In this document: positions 23,455 to 34,649 of the stretch, in pieces
Layout of the letters: each line of letters starts with the position of its first letter
How positions within the stretch are numbered: position 1 is the first letter of the stretch
Assembly (NCBI GenBank): GCA_900074885.1
Contig: FJUW01000012.1
Location: 868,001-932,000, forward strand
Reading direction: 5' to 3'
Origin: Rhynchosporium graminicola
Lineage: Eukaryota > Ascomycota > Leotiomycetes > Helotiales > Ploettnerulaceae
Length of the DNA: 64,000 bases
Made by a program: the position numbers and the translations under genes
The notes under the pieces: generated by a model
The model's input: only the letters and a program-made list of their open reading frames with translations
What the model was told of the DNA's origin: nothing
The model's database searches: none

Positions 23455-26278
23455 TCAATCGATCTCCTCGATTCTGGGTCTGACTCGTCCATTCATGTCC
23501 TCTTGAGGTGTGATCTTCAGGCCCGCTAGTTCTTTGAGTTCCGTCTGCTCGTTCCAAGGACGAATCAGGGAGTTCATTTCCCACGTTCCGAGATTCTCGA
23601 TCACGTCCTTTGCGTGCAGTTTTACCAACCCATCTCCATCGGTACTCTCTACGTATTCCAGTACTCTACGAACGTCATCTAGACTCTGGCCCACGAAGCC
23701 GAAACTCAACTTCTTTCCTTCAGCCCTAGCAGAGTCTAAAGCCTTCACGAAATTCATGATCAGAAGAATAGCGGCACGGCGCAGAATTCCCGTCTCGGGT
23801 TCGGGCTCCAGAGTAAGGATGTGAATGCTCAGATCAACTGCAGTGGATATCAAACGAGATCCGATACCTTCGGTGTTCGCTTCGATCCCAGAGCCGAGAA
23901 TAGAGAGTGCTGATGCACGTATCCGAACGTCCTCTTTCCCACGTTTGCTTTCCCAACCAGCGACGATCTGAGCAAGCATCTCACTGTCCTCTGAAGAGTC
24001 TTTGCCAAGAACTTCGTCAAGCTGAGGAACTTCTCCACCCCAAGCTTCGTGAGCCTCAATATTCTGCTTTTGCTTGAGCTTATTTTCCTTTTCTTGTTGT
24101 TGCTGGGTTTTGGGCCTATAACCTCTACGACCTGCAAGAAAAAGCAGTCCTTCACAGACTGTCTTCGAGGTCTCCCCTGAGAACATAAACGTGTTGTTCT
24201 GTATGACTTGAAGAAGTGCCTCCCCAAATCGGAGTCGTTGATCAAGGTCACTTTCCTCGTGTGGGTCAACGTATCGCTCGATGAGATCTTTCATAACAGA
24301 CCTTGGATGCTTCTGTGATAATTGAATTAATGATTTTATGACCCGCAGGTAAATGTACTCTTCATTATCTTGGAGCAGAGACGAGAAAAGAACTAGCAGA
24401 GCTGGAATGTCCAACATTGTGCTACTAGATCGTATCAGGTTCGACAACAACTCCAGGCCTTGCGCTCGAACAGGTGGCGGGGAATCAGTCGCGGTCAAGT
24501 ACGACATTGCAAGACTGTAGGTCTTCTTATCTTCGACTTGTCGATCTGTAGGTCCGCTCATATTGATGTTGTCTGGCTTGTCAATTGCGTCCCGGAACTT
24601 CAGCAACATGAGAAGGTTATTGGCAGTCGACGAGGCTTCCACTTCCATACGACCAATCGAGCTTAAGGACATTTCGATACATAACAAGCATGATTCTTCA
24701 TCTTTGGTTACTCGAAAACTCGGGCTGGTCAAGACAATATTGAGCAGACTCAGAGCGACGGCCGCTGTTTCATCTCCATAATCACTATTGGCGAGGAAGT
24801 CCGATAGAACCTGATTGACAAGGCCGAGTACTTGATGCGAATTGTCTACGAGATTCTCGGGAAATTCGGACATCAGTTTCCGCATTACAGTTGCCTCGAC
24901 GAAACGAGTTGCAATACTATCTCCATCTGTCTCAGCGGCTGTACTAACTCGAGTAACAATACGTGGCTTGTCGGCTTTGGCCGTGTTCGTGAGCCATCTT
25001 TTGCACAGACTCATGAAAAACTTGGAGATCTCGGACTTCATATCGGGCATATTTTTGAGTAGAGAGATGAAGGAATCAGAGGCAAAGTCGATGCTCACAA
25101 CATTAAATGAATCCATCAAGCCTCCGCGTATACCACTTTTGGGTTCTTCGATACAGATACCACCATTGCCATCGGAGGTATATATATGTCCTATTTGGCC
25201 TGGATATAATCTATCGGTGGAGGCAATGTTTTTCAAGATGAGCGATAGAAGATTGAGTGCCGAGGGGGTCCCAGGTCTTCTCGAAGTATCCTCGGAAGAC
25301 GGAGACAATTGAAGTAAAATCTTCAACAACTTCCTAGCTGGCTCGCAATATGTTGCCTTGGTCCGCTCGTCTCCGTGGCGCCAACTCGAAAGGGCCCATA
25401 GTGGCAGGATGAGTGGTCGTAAGAGACGTTTTGAAAGGGCAGGATGCGGATGTGATATTAGCAACGTTGACAGTCTATGCAGACCCTTGGCCACTTCTGA
25501 AGCAGAGACTGAGATTCTGCGAGTCCCCACAGTCTCGATAGAGTTCTTGTGCATCTTCTTGGCGTCTGATGACGTCGAAGTGAGATCAAGGGTGCATATT
25601 ATAGGCTTGACGAATGATGTCCATCCGGGGGAACCTACAGCACGACTTAGCTAAGGGCACAATGAATGCAGATCAAGAACGGTGTACCAGGAGCTCCATA
25701 TTGTTTCCGGCCAAGGATACCAAAGCCAATTACAAACGCGGCAACTTTGTCCATATCAGGCTCTCCATCACCATCTAGTAAAAGTAAAAGCTGCGGCGCT
25801 ATGCCATTAAACCATTCGCCAGCTGACACCCCAACTGGTGGAGATGAAAGTAGTCGAGAGACTGCATTTAGAGCTTCATGGGAAATCCCAGCTCCTCTTC
25901 TTGTACTCGTCGGTACATTGCTGCCAGAGGTGCTCGGATGAACCGAGAGAATGAACTCGATAGTATGCTGGACTCCTCGAGGGCGCAGAGGTAAACGGGC
26001 AAGGACTGAAATGAGTTGTGTTCGTAGCCATGGCTGTGCTCGCCCAGGCTGCACAAGGAGATTTAACACAGGTATGAGAGCCAATGTACTCGAGCTATGG
26101 GATTTTAGCATGGATTGAGGGAACGAGCCGCTCGAACCTACTTTTCTACGAGAACGTTGAATTTAGAGACATCCGCTCTTCTTGTGCGCTCTGGGACTTC
26201 AGGATCGAATGCTTGCTTGCCACATTGCAAGATACTGTCAACCAGAGGAGGTTGAATCTTCTTCAGTTCTTCGCCCAT
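23455..26278 (-). CDS. RTP1: RTP1/TANGO6-type HEAT-repeat protein, RNA polymerase II assembly factor
   Basis: Exons 26278-26142, 26094-25688 and 25634-23455 encode about 907 aa starting MGEELKKIQPPLVDSIL. Yeast Rtp1 takes part in cytoplasmic assembly or nuclear import of RNA polymerase II; the animal relative is TANGO6. Visible features: NLLVQPGRAQPWLRTQLISVL and LPLRPRGVQHTIEFIL near the N-terminus, and the conserved GILGRKQYGAPGSPGW restored across the second intron. Helical repeats follow throughout (SLLNIVLTSPSF, QGLELLSNLIRSS, LLVLFSSLLQDNEEYIYLRVIKSLIQLSQKHP), with the C-terminal RTP1 block around RRAAILLIMNFVKAL. A Met at 26344 lies just upstream in frame; a further spliced N-terminal exon is possible but not supported. 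Divergent from the pseudogene at 26789. Confidence 0.8.
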
Positions 26279-26788
26279 CTTGGTAGAGAAGACTACCCCA
26301 GGCTGTGAGCGCAATCTTAGCACTGATTGTGTGAAGGTACTCACAAATTCTTGCGCGAGAATATTTCGAACCGCTAGCAGGCAATCGCGCCGTATAAAAG
26401 CTGCTAAATTCTATTTGTCGTAAAACAAGCGCAGGTGATAAAATGTGCTACCTTGGAAAATTCGAGCCCTTCATCTGCATAATCTCGCTAGTATGCGACC
26501 AAAACATGCAAGTTCCAAGAAGCTCGAACGGACTTTTATCTTACATGGGATACGATGTTGCTCGAAGAGGAAGAGCTCGAAGGAAGTCTGGAGTCTCGCT
26601 TGTTGGATGGCACGTGCCCCCCTTGAGGGAGGGGAGGGCAGGCAGCACAGCTCCTCCCTACTATCAACTGCCACCGCCGTGAATGAAGTCTCACTGCAAG
26701 TCCTGTGCTTTCGGTCTCCACACTAAAAGCTTGCAAGGATTATTTTCGTTCAGGTCATTGTTGCTTTCCTCTCTACATTACTCAGAAG
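26279..26788. other. Divergent intergenic region
   Basis: 510 nt upstream of both RTP1 (minus) and the asparagine-synthetase remnant (plus). Several overlapping frames on both strands are short and Ser-rich; none joins RTP1 by a convincing splice. Confidence 0.5.
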
Positions 26789-28060
26789 ATGTGCGGAACA
26801 TCAGCGATTGTTGTACTGCCGGGCGGCTGCTCTTGTGACAGTTGTGGCAATGACAGATGTGACAATGATACTTCCGTGCAGCTTCTTCAAAAGGCAAAGG
26901 CTAGAAGTACTCAGCTTACAGAAGAAACGGAGGCTATTCTAAAAAACATCCAACATCGTGGGCCTGACTACAGTGGTGTCGGGATAAATGCTGACGTGAG
27001 TATTGGTTCGGCGTCTGATCTGTACCAAATCATCTACTACTCTACGGGATGTTGTAAGGACTGACTAATACTGCCTCGCTTTAGTGTCTTTGGCATGCTC
27101 GTCTCGCCATCAGAGAACTTTGTCTCAATGGTAATCAGCCTCTCCACGGCCCAGACGTAAGCATCCATGCAATTATGAATGGAGAGCTCTACGACTACGA
27201 GGATATGAAGGCGAAGCTCGGTCAGAAGATAGGCTGTCATTCTCATCACACATAGAATCGGAACTCGTACTTGTGCTCCACCATTCCTACGGCTTGGATT
27301 TCGTTCAGTATCTGGGGTTGAGTCCGCGATTTGTATTTACGACGAACCGAAGCAATCAATCACTGCTGGCAGAGACCGATTTGGTATCAAATCGCTCTTC
27401 TGGACCTTACAGAATGGCCGCTTGTTAGTAGCTGCAGAGATCAAGGTATTCTTGCCGTTGGCTTAGATGCCAGAGCTGGATGTTAAGAATATTATGGTAG
27501 CAGGCTAGAATTTCGATGATAGGACGCTTTTCAAGAATATGAAGAAGGTTAGGTCCGGGTATATCATTACTTGGTGATGCTGAGGGTATCATTGAGCATC
27601 AGCAGTACTGGGATATTGAGTACCCTGACAAGATATGATGACTGGAAACAGAGCAGTTGATGTGAGATTAAGTTTTCTCAGACGGTATTTGATGCTAGAA
27701 GTGAGGCGGAGATCGTACAAGGAGTCAAAAATCGCTTGGACGAAGCTGTTCATATCAGACTTCGCAGTGATGTACCCATCGGTATGTATCTCTTCCGAGG
27801 GGTCGACTCTTCTGTCATGAGGCTGAGCCAATTCCTACCTGCAGCATGCTATGATTCAACGATTCGCTCTGGCAAGTGCAATCCGACTGCGGATGTGCAT
27901 GCGATCTTGGTTTGGCTTGGAAGAGGAGGTTGTCCTACGATTTGTCGTCGCGATTGGCTCTGGCAAAGGAACCTTTGAAGGGCCATTAGGTCTCCCGGGA
28001 CACTTTTCGTCAAGTGTTTTGCAGTGGATCATCTGGCCTGGAATCCTTTGGTGCTGAGTT
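26789..28060 (+). pseudogene. decayed asparagine synthetase (glutamine-hydrolysing)
   Basis: The family start MCGTSAIVVLPGG places Cys2 of the glutamine amidotransferase domain, followed by TEAILKNIQHRGPDYSG. An intron (GTGAGT from about 26996 to TTTAG near 27084) leads to LWHARLAIRE..NGNQPLHGPD and IMNGELYDYED. From about 27238 homology continues only by changing frame: SSHIESELVLVLHHSYGLDFVQYL, then ICIYDEPKQSITAGRDRFGIKS and LLVAAEIKVFLPLA, a TAG, LDVKNIM, another TAG, NFDDRTLFKN; later QQYWDIEYPDK, a stop, and AVHIRLRSDVPIGMYLFRGVDSS, the degenerate ATP-binding SGGxDSS loop. Beyond 27840 only scraps can be aligned and the C-terminal half of the synthetase domain is missing. At least three frame changes and several stops make it non-functional. 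The end coordinate is approximate. Confidence 0.82.
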
Positions 28061-31059
28061 ACAATTTTTTTTTGGAATTCGATGGCTTTATAATTACCAT
28101 ATCAAGGCCCATGTTATCTTTTGGGATTTATGGTAGGTATGTCAGCTCGACCTGGAAATAGAGGAGTTCGCGCACCAACCAGGGAAACCTCTAACGTTGA
28201 ACATACATCATTGTAGCAGGGATACGCGGTAGTTAAAAGTCACAGTAAATACCTAGGTTCCAGGACCATACAATCTCGACACGTGATCTTGTGACCCGGG
28301 GTTTCTGGGGAAATATATCAACGCAGTCGCGTGCTCCATGACTCCCTTTCCTCCATTCAACATCCACAACAACCACTCCCTCTCGAATGTCGATTGCAAT
28401 GCTTCGCGATTCCATCTGCCCATCTCATATTGCTTCTCTTCCCCGATTGGTCTCGACTAGCGGCAGCTTCGAATTTCAATGGCAGCACCAAACGCCCATG
28501 ATGCCCCCTTGGACGCGACTAGATGCCTCTTGAATGCGCGACCGCCAAGCTTCTCTCGCTCCCCAGAGCACCTACAAACCAAGCATCTCGCCCTTCCAAC
28601 AGTCCTCTGATACCACCTTCTGAAAGGAAGGATGGAATCAGAACTTAACCCTAAGTATTTGTTGGTGCTAGTCTTGCGGTCACAGTTGTCCCTCTGGATT
28701 ATTAGATCCTCGCCGGCAGAGTGACGGTTACAATGCCGAAAGGTGGCGTGGTCCGATCTCGGCTTGAAGGTTGAAAGGCTGGGGGGATAGTCCAGATGTC
28801 GAGAGGCATGAAACAGATTTCTCCTATGAGCCGTTCTGGTGATACCTCCATGCGGGGGAGCTCGTCAGGGTCTTCGGCTGGGCACTATACTCTGATCATT
28901 ACGGGTTGTCTTTGTCGATGCAAATACGGATCGCTCGAAGAGGAGAAGTAACTTGGGTCAGGTCAGGCACTTCCTCGAGAAGTTGTCTTTGGGATCTGCA
29001 TCCAGCTGCTGGATTGGTCGACGCGGTCTCTATACACTCTGGCGGCAATGTGGCTGGGGCTCTTTTGGAATATATGGCTGGGCACAATATCCTTTTTGGA
29101 AGTCTTCAAACAGACTGTCTCGATCTCACGTGTTTCCACTTCCTCGCGGTTGTGATTTGGCCTTGATCTCACTCGTCCGAACCACTTGTTCTCAGGTGCC
29201 GCGAGATTTCAAGAGCCTCCGAACAGAAACGCGCTGTTTGAGATGGCCCTTCAACGCACTTCAGCGCTGCGAAAATTTGACGTATTGGCTATGCCCCCAA
29301 GTTAGCATATTTCAGCTGACCACCCCTTTCATATCGTCTGATGAGATGGGCTCGCGCGATTCAGCAGTGTAGACATCCCGTACCTCTTCTACTCTGCGCT
29401 GCTTCGGCAATAAGGGAATTACGTCCAACCTCTTCTGCCATCAGAACTCGCAATTTATGCGCAGTCAGCTCACAAGACCATTGTCGCGGTAACAGCCACA
29501 GACTTTGTCACGTAAGTGTAATCCCGATCAGCCGCATCAACTTTCTCCCAGAGGCTAGGTCCTATGGTGACGGAAGACGCCAACACATCGTCTCCCATCC
29601 TTGCGATGCTTGACACACCTCCCTCCCCGTCCCATCTTAACCATAGATGGAAACGGCAGAGATGACACGCGGCTTTTGTTGATGTCTTTTGTCCGTCATT
29701 GCCCTGCTTCAGTTTTCAGGCAGAGGAAACATAAAACTAATCTCAGAGGGTCCTGCTTATCACACAGAGAGAAGCTTCGTCGGTTGCAATTGAGCTGTCT
29801 GAGCGTCCTTGATCTGGTCTCTTGGATGTCCGGTCTACTGCGGGTTCGAATCAAGCTGAAGTTAGAAGAACGGGTCAATCTATCTGGACAGGTTACAGTA
29901 GTAGGATCAGTCGATGAGAATTGCGGAGTGCAAGGGACTAGATGCTGTGGTAAGAACGTCCTATCTGACTCATACTGTATCCACAGACTTGGTCTACTTC
30001 ATATGGGGAGGAAGGAGATCACCCGGCGTCCGGGATGGGACCCATCTCGAGTTGGAGTCAAAGCTTAGTGCTTGTCTGTCCTGGGTAGCGCAGAGTGGTT
30101 TGCTCGACTTTCTATTCTGAGACCTGCTTCTTCGGTGGTGCTGTGGCGGGTTTTCGACTTGCTTAGGTGTGGGTGTTGCGTTGCTTGGTTGGCCTATCAA
30201 GGGACAGACCCTATGGTTGGTAGTCCCGGGCTGTCCTCTTTTCTTGTCAAAAAGACTCGAGGCAGCCCCTCCTTTTTCGGGGATAAGTCTACCTCCCCTG
30301 CTTCTAAAATCGTATCTTGCTAACACTGCGTAGGTTCGCGCCTGCGTCTGATGTAGTGGTTGCATTAATGTTGGAAGGTCCTTGAACTCCCGAGGCCTTT
30401 GAGGTCAAGTGGATCGATCTGAAGTGAACTTGAAGATGGTCATCTGTTGTGTCTGACACCTTTATCATTACTGGGTCATGAACGAAGAATTGCAATTGGA
30501 GATGAGATAAGGGAAGTCCGGGGTCAAGCTGCCCTCTATGAGTCCTTCCAATGAATGGGATCTTGGATCTGGTTCGATACGACTTTTGAAATTGGAGCGA
30601 GTGATTAAGAAAAGGTATTGCAACTTCCACGAGATTGATGTCATGGACGTTTCAAGTCAAGCATGTGACGTTTTCGGACGTGTATCCATGGAGAAGAATT
30701 CATCATCGATTCTAGTGGCTAAGTCCTTCTCGCTCGCTAAATTGACAATAGTCAACAAGCTGGAACCTGTAGGAGTCTACTTGGGTATTCTTATGAGTGA
30801 GGTACTATATCCCTTCAACATTCATAGTGAAAGTGAATTAGACTGACACATTAGTTCGAGCAGTTATTGATTTAGTGAAATATTTTGATTCGAGCTCGTA
30901 CTAATTTTGTTAAAGAATGTAATTGTTATTTATGCTTAATATATGTTTACATCCTTCTGATACCACGCTTCGACGAATATACTCGCCAGCGAAATGGCAT
31001 GATATGTGAACTAAATAACTACCTGTGGATAAACAAAAGCCAGTGCATCTTCTCTTTTT
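28061..31059. other. Gene-poor region with possible degraded sequence
   Basis: About 3 kb with no frame I can assign. Some stretches (28950-29500) read like broken protein sequence in successive frames on the plus strand, but no family can be named. 30840-31050 is AT-rich and probably 3' flank of the phosphorylase gene. Confidence 0.5.
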
Positions 31060-32201
31060 TCAACTTCGACCAAATACTCCTGGGAACAGATACTCGACAT
31101 TTTTGACACCCTCAGCCCCTCTCCCGTCGGCCTTCGTCATGAACTGAATCATACCCGTCGTGGAGCCTTCCCAATGCTTTCCAATCACTAGGTCCTTATG
31201 CTCATCCTTGATCAACTCGTCCAGGACGGCACCAACCAACAATTTTGCGTTTCCGCTGTTGGCAGCCATGTGGCCCATCACCATTGCGACATCGACGTCC
31301 TCAGTGCTATGCCAGCAGTCGTAATCGGTTGCCATACAGATCATCTGGTATACCATCTCAGCTTCACGAGCAAGCTTGGCTTCGGGAAGAGCTGACATGT
31401 TGATCACGGAGCCGCCCCAGGAACGGTACATGTTTGATTCGGCACGGGTGGAGAATTGAGGTCCTTCTGTGAAGCGAGTTGTCAGATATGTACCTGTGAA
31501 TAGAGTTTGATATGGTACCCATGCAGATAATCGTGCCCTTATCGTGTAACTTGATGCCATCTCCTGCCAAAGCATGCGCGCATTTCTGGACAACCTGGGG
31601 TATATTATCAGTATATTCTTGTTTCACAGTCACGAAAGTCAGATTACTTACATTTGCAATCTTGGCATCAAATGGGTCTGCAAATCCAACATGACCAACC
31701 ACACCCTTCTCAAAGAATGTAAATGGTCTAACACCTACCACATTTACTCAGTATTTTGCCATCGTTACTGGTGTGTATCAGACACACCCTTTGTACGATC
31801 AATGACCTGATCTGGCACAACAAAATCCCTCGGCTTGATCTCCTCCTGCAGACTTCCCACCGCACTGAATGCAATCACAGTTCTGATCCCAATGCTCCGC
31901 AGAGCTGCGATATTTGCTCGGTTGGGTACTTCGTGAGGCGCGAATTCGTGGGATGCGCCATGACGGGAAAGAAACGCTACAGGGACATTGTTGTGCTGGA
32001 GGATCTGAATGGGCGCTGAAGGATATCCCCAAGGTGTTTCTGGATTAAGTGTTGCAACGGCAGTAAAGCCTTCAAGCTTCTGGAGACCTGTCCCGCCAAT
32101 AACTGCAATGTTTACGGGTCCTGGGGAGAGTTAGTAATGGTACGCCCAGAGCGGGAGGATGCGAGCTGCTTGCCATGATAAGTAGTTGGAAGCTCTGCCA
32201 T
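31060..32201 (-). CDS. MEU1: S-methyl-5'-thioadenosine phosphorylase
   Basis: Exons 32201-32174, 32120-31788, 31734-31652, 31594-31519 and 31466-31060 give 308 aa, normal for the family. The enzyme splits methylthioadenosine with phosphate into adenine and methylthioribose-1-phosphate, the first step of methionine salvage. Seen: [22 protein letters not shown], the phosphate/ribose region [34 protein letters not shown], the purine-binding [34 protein letters not shown] and the base-recognition TDYDCWH. Intron 1 (32173-32121) must use a GC donor (CATG|GCAAGC..CCCAG) to give YHGPVNI. Intron 4 also restores the MEGPQF motif. Divergent from RPL26, sharing 389 nt. Confidence 0.95.
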
Positions 32202-32590
32202 TTTAGAGAGCAAGAGAAAGCCAGAAAGCAAATAGGTATAGCAAGTTGAGGAAAGGCACAGCTACGCTGTATACTGGTATATAATTTATAAGTTGTGAGC
32301 GAAAGTAGATAGGAAATGAGGCAATAAAAACAGCGCAGCTCTCACACGTGGGCCAAACAACGTTTTTAACCCCTCCATTGCTGACTCGAAAATACCCCTC
32401 CAATGGCTCAAGAATGACTTGGGAACTCATTCAGCTCGAAGATCACGTGTGTAGATATTCTGGCCAAGACTTCTCGCTTAAATTTTACGCTACTGGAGCC
32501 AGCGCCCACACCGCACTCTCGGATTTTCAACAGAGAATACTGTTCAACGACTAACGACAACATCGCCAACGTTCATCACCAACCGCCACG
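32202..32590. promoter_or_regulatory. Bidirectional promoter region, MTAP/RPL26
   Basis: 389 nt between two divergent start codons, so promoters and leaders of both genes must lie here. AT-rich tract around 32270-32340. No named element was verified. Confidence 0.55.
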
Positions 32591-33145
32591 ATGACCAAGA
32601 TCAACTCTTGTATGTTCAACTCTTGCGATGCACACCTTAGCTCTGCCGATTCATTGACACATTCGAACCCGAATCGCACAACTGACAATTGACAGCCCTC
32701 CACTCCTCCAGGAGAAAGTCGCGCAAGGCTCATTACGATGCCCCTTCCAGCGTCAGACGTACCATCATGAGTGCACCTCTCAGCAAAGAGCTCCGTGAGA
32801 AGTACAACGTATGTATCCTGTTCGCGTGATCCCTTTCATCATTCTGACATCTCTCAGGTCCGCTCTATCCCAATCAGAAAGGATGACGAAGTCACCATCG
32901 TTCGAGGATCCAACAAGGGTCGCGAGGGTAAGATTACATCCGTCTACCGTCTCAAGTACATCGTCCACATCGAACGCGTCGTCCGCGAAAAGTCCTCCGG
33001 TCAATCCGTCCCCCTCGGTATCCACCCATCGAAGGTCGTTATCACCAAGCTCAAGCTCGACAAGGACCGTGAGAGCATATTGGAGCGAATCAAGACTGGT
33101 CGTGAGATCAAGGAGAAGCTGAAGGCAAAGGCATCATCGGCATAA
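32591..33145 (+). CDS. RPL26: 60S ribosomal protein L26 (uL24)
   Basis: Exons 32591-32609, 32696-32808 and 32858-33145, 139 aa. Component of the large ribosomal subunit near the exit tunnel. The start [25 protein letters not shown] and [26 protein letters not shown] match the eukaryotic family closely, and the KOW motif is seen in [18 protein letters not shown]. The C-terminus [17 protein letters not shown] is typical. A 19-nt first coding exon and an intron early in the frame are usual for fungal ribosomal genes. Codon use is strongly C-ending (ATC, GTC, CTC, AAG), as expected for high expression. Confidence 0.97.
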
Positions 33146-33758
33146 GCGGACCGACTTTTCGGGATTTGGGCATACTGGCGTGTTTGGCATGATTTGTTAT
33201 TTGCTCATCAGTTCCCGGCTAAGGCTGGCTGATGCTGCTAGGCATAGGGAATGAACAACAAAGACAAAATTTATGGCCATTTCACATCCTCTGTGCTTGC
33301 ACGTTGGTTAAAATTGTGAAATGATTCCATGGGAGTCCTTCCCGAAGCAAACCTGCTGTTCTTCACGGCAGGTGTTGGTGTTTTGCTATACATTTGCTTT
33401 TGGGAGGGCTGCCCTCTGCTAACTTATCACTACAGGACGACCATATTCCCACCAGCTACTATTGCTGCTGCGCTAATTATCTCCGCGTTAATCCTCCTGC
33501 AAAGGATAATGGTTTTCGAGGTAAACAATAGCGCAAGAGGAAACGAAAGGTCGACTTCCTCGGAAGAAGACTTGCCTCGCCTGCAGACTGTCTCTAGATC
33601 TTGATCCTTGATGATGAGAGTTTGATGGTGAGGGATATATCCTCACACATTTGGACTTCCGCTGTTGAGCGTTGGACCAACTGCCACCTGAACCTGCAAA
33701 GCACTTTTGTTATACTAACAGAGTTCGTAATTTGTGGATCTTTCTATCAATGTACTAC
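33146..33758. other. Convergent intergenic region
   Basis: 613 nt between the 3' ends of RPL26 (plus) and the short-chain dehydrogenase (minus). A 91-codon plus frame (33329-33604) has a hydrophobic first half; I cannot support it as a gene because it sits where two 3' UTRs are expected. Confidence 0.5.
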
Positions 33759-34649
33759 TTAGAACTTCTCAACATATGGTCTAACATCCAATTCTTGCGT
33801 GAAGTGACTTCTAGGCTGCGTATGGAGGTACCAATACGCATCAGCAATAGCATCCGCGCTAATCTTCCCATCCGGCGCCCCATTATTCGCGTTCCATCCC
33901 TTGGTTCTAGGAATATTAATTACTCCATCAATGATAGCATGAGCGATATGAACACCTTGCGGACCGAACTCTCTAGACAGACTCTGTCCTGTAGCTCTCA
34001 GAGCGAACTTCCCGCTTGCGAAGGAAGACATGTTCGAGCCACCACGGAGAGAGGCCGTTGCGCCTGTGATTATGAGGGATGGTGGATGCGGAGAGTCGGG
34101 GACAGAGGAGAGGAGGCTGGGGAGTATTGCTTGGGCGAAGAGGAAGAATCCTTTACTACAAGAGTGGCTCTATTAGTACCATACAGTACACATCTGATTT
34201 ATCTAAGCTTCTAAACAAAGGAAGATACTTACCCATTGGCCTCATACCCCGCTTCGTACTCCTCAAGAGACAGCTCTAAGAATGGTTTCCTAACGAACTT
34301 CCCTCCAACATTATACACTGCAGCCGCGAGCTTCTTGCCCTTGAACTCCTTCTGGATCTCTGCAAAGGCGTTCGTGACAGACGATTGAGATGACACATCG
34401 GTTGAGATTCCGATTGCCTTTCCGCCGGCGGCGTTGATTTCTTTGACGATCGATTCGTAGTTTGCTGGGTTGCGGGCGAGGAGTGCTACTGGGTACGTTT
34501 GGGCGAATTTGATGGCCACGGAACGACCTGTGACATATCACATTATAGTTAGCTGAGAGAAATTCATTGCGGCAACGGAGGGGTATGTAGGTACCAGTTC
34601 CTGCGCCTACACCCGCGACGATGCTGTAGAAGCTGTTTGCTGCGGCCAT
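33759..34649 (-). CDS. short-chain dehydrogenase/reductase-like protein
   Basis: Exons 34649-34595, 34527-34233 and 34155-33759 give 248 aa. The nucleotide-binding GVGAGTGRSVAIKFAQ (about 12-27) spans the first intron, followed by the ALLARN adenosine pocket, TDVSSQSSV and the AAAVYNVGG strand (NxGG in place of NNAG). In the catalytic region LIITGATASLRGG is followed by MSSFASGKFALRATGQSLSREFGPQGVHIAH: the Lys is kept but the usual catalytic Tyr is Phe. Fungal proteins of this subgroup commonly have this change, so a classical dehydrogenase reaction is uncertain. Substrate unknown. Confidence 0.85.

Noticed and set aside
26345..26736. Extra N-terminal exons of RTP1
   Set aside because: Splices can be forced (for example at GTAAGA near 26530) but produce a Ser-rich sequence unlike the family; start at 26278 gives the expected length.
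29850..29870. GGTTCGAATC resembling a tRNA B box
   Set aside because: No A box, acceptor stem or cloverleaf could be drawn around it.
33329..33604. 91-codon frame with a hydrophobic N-terminal half
   Set aside because: Lies between two convergent 3' ends, no family features, no supporting splice sites.
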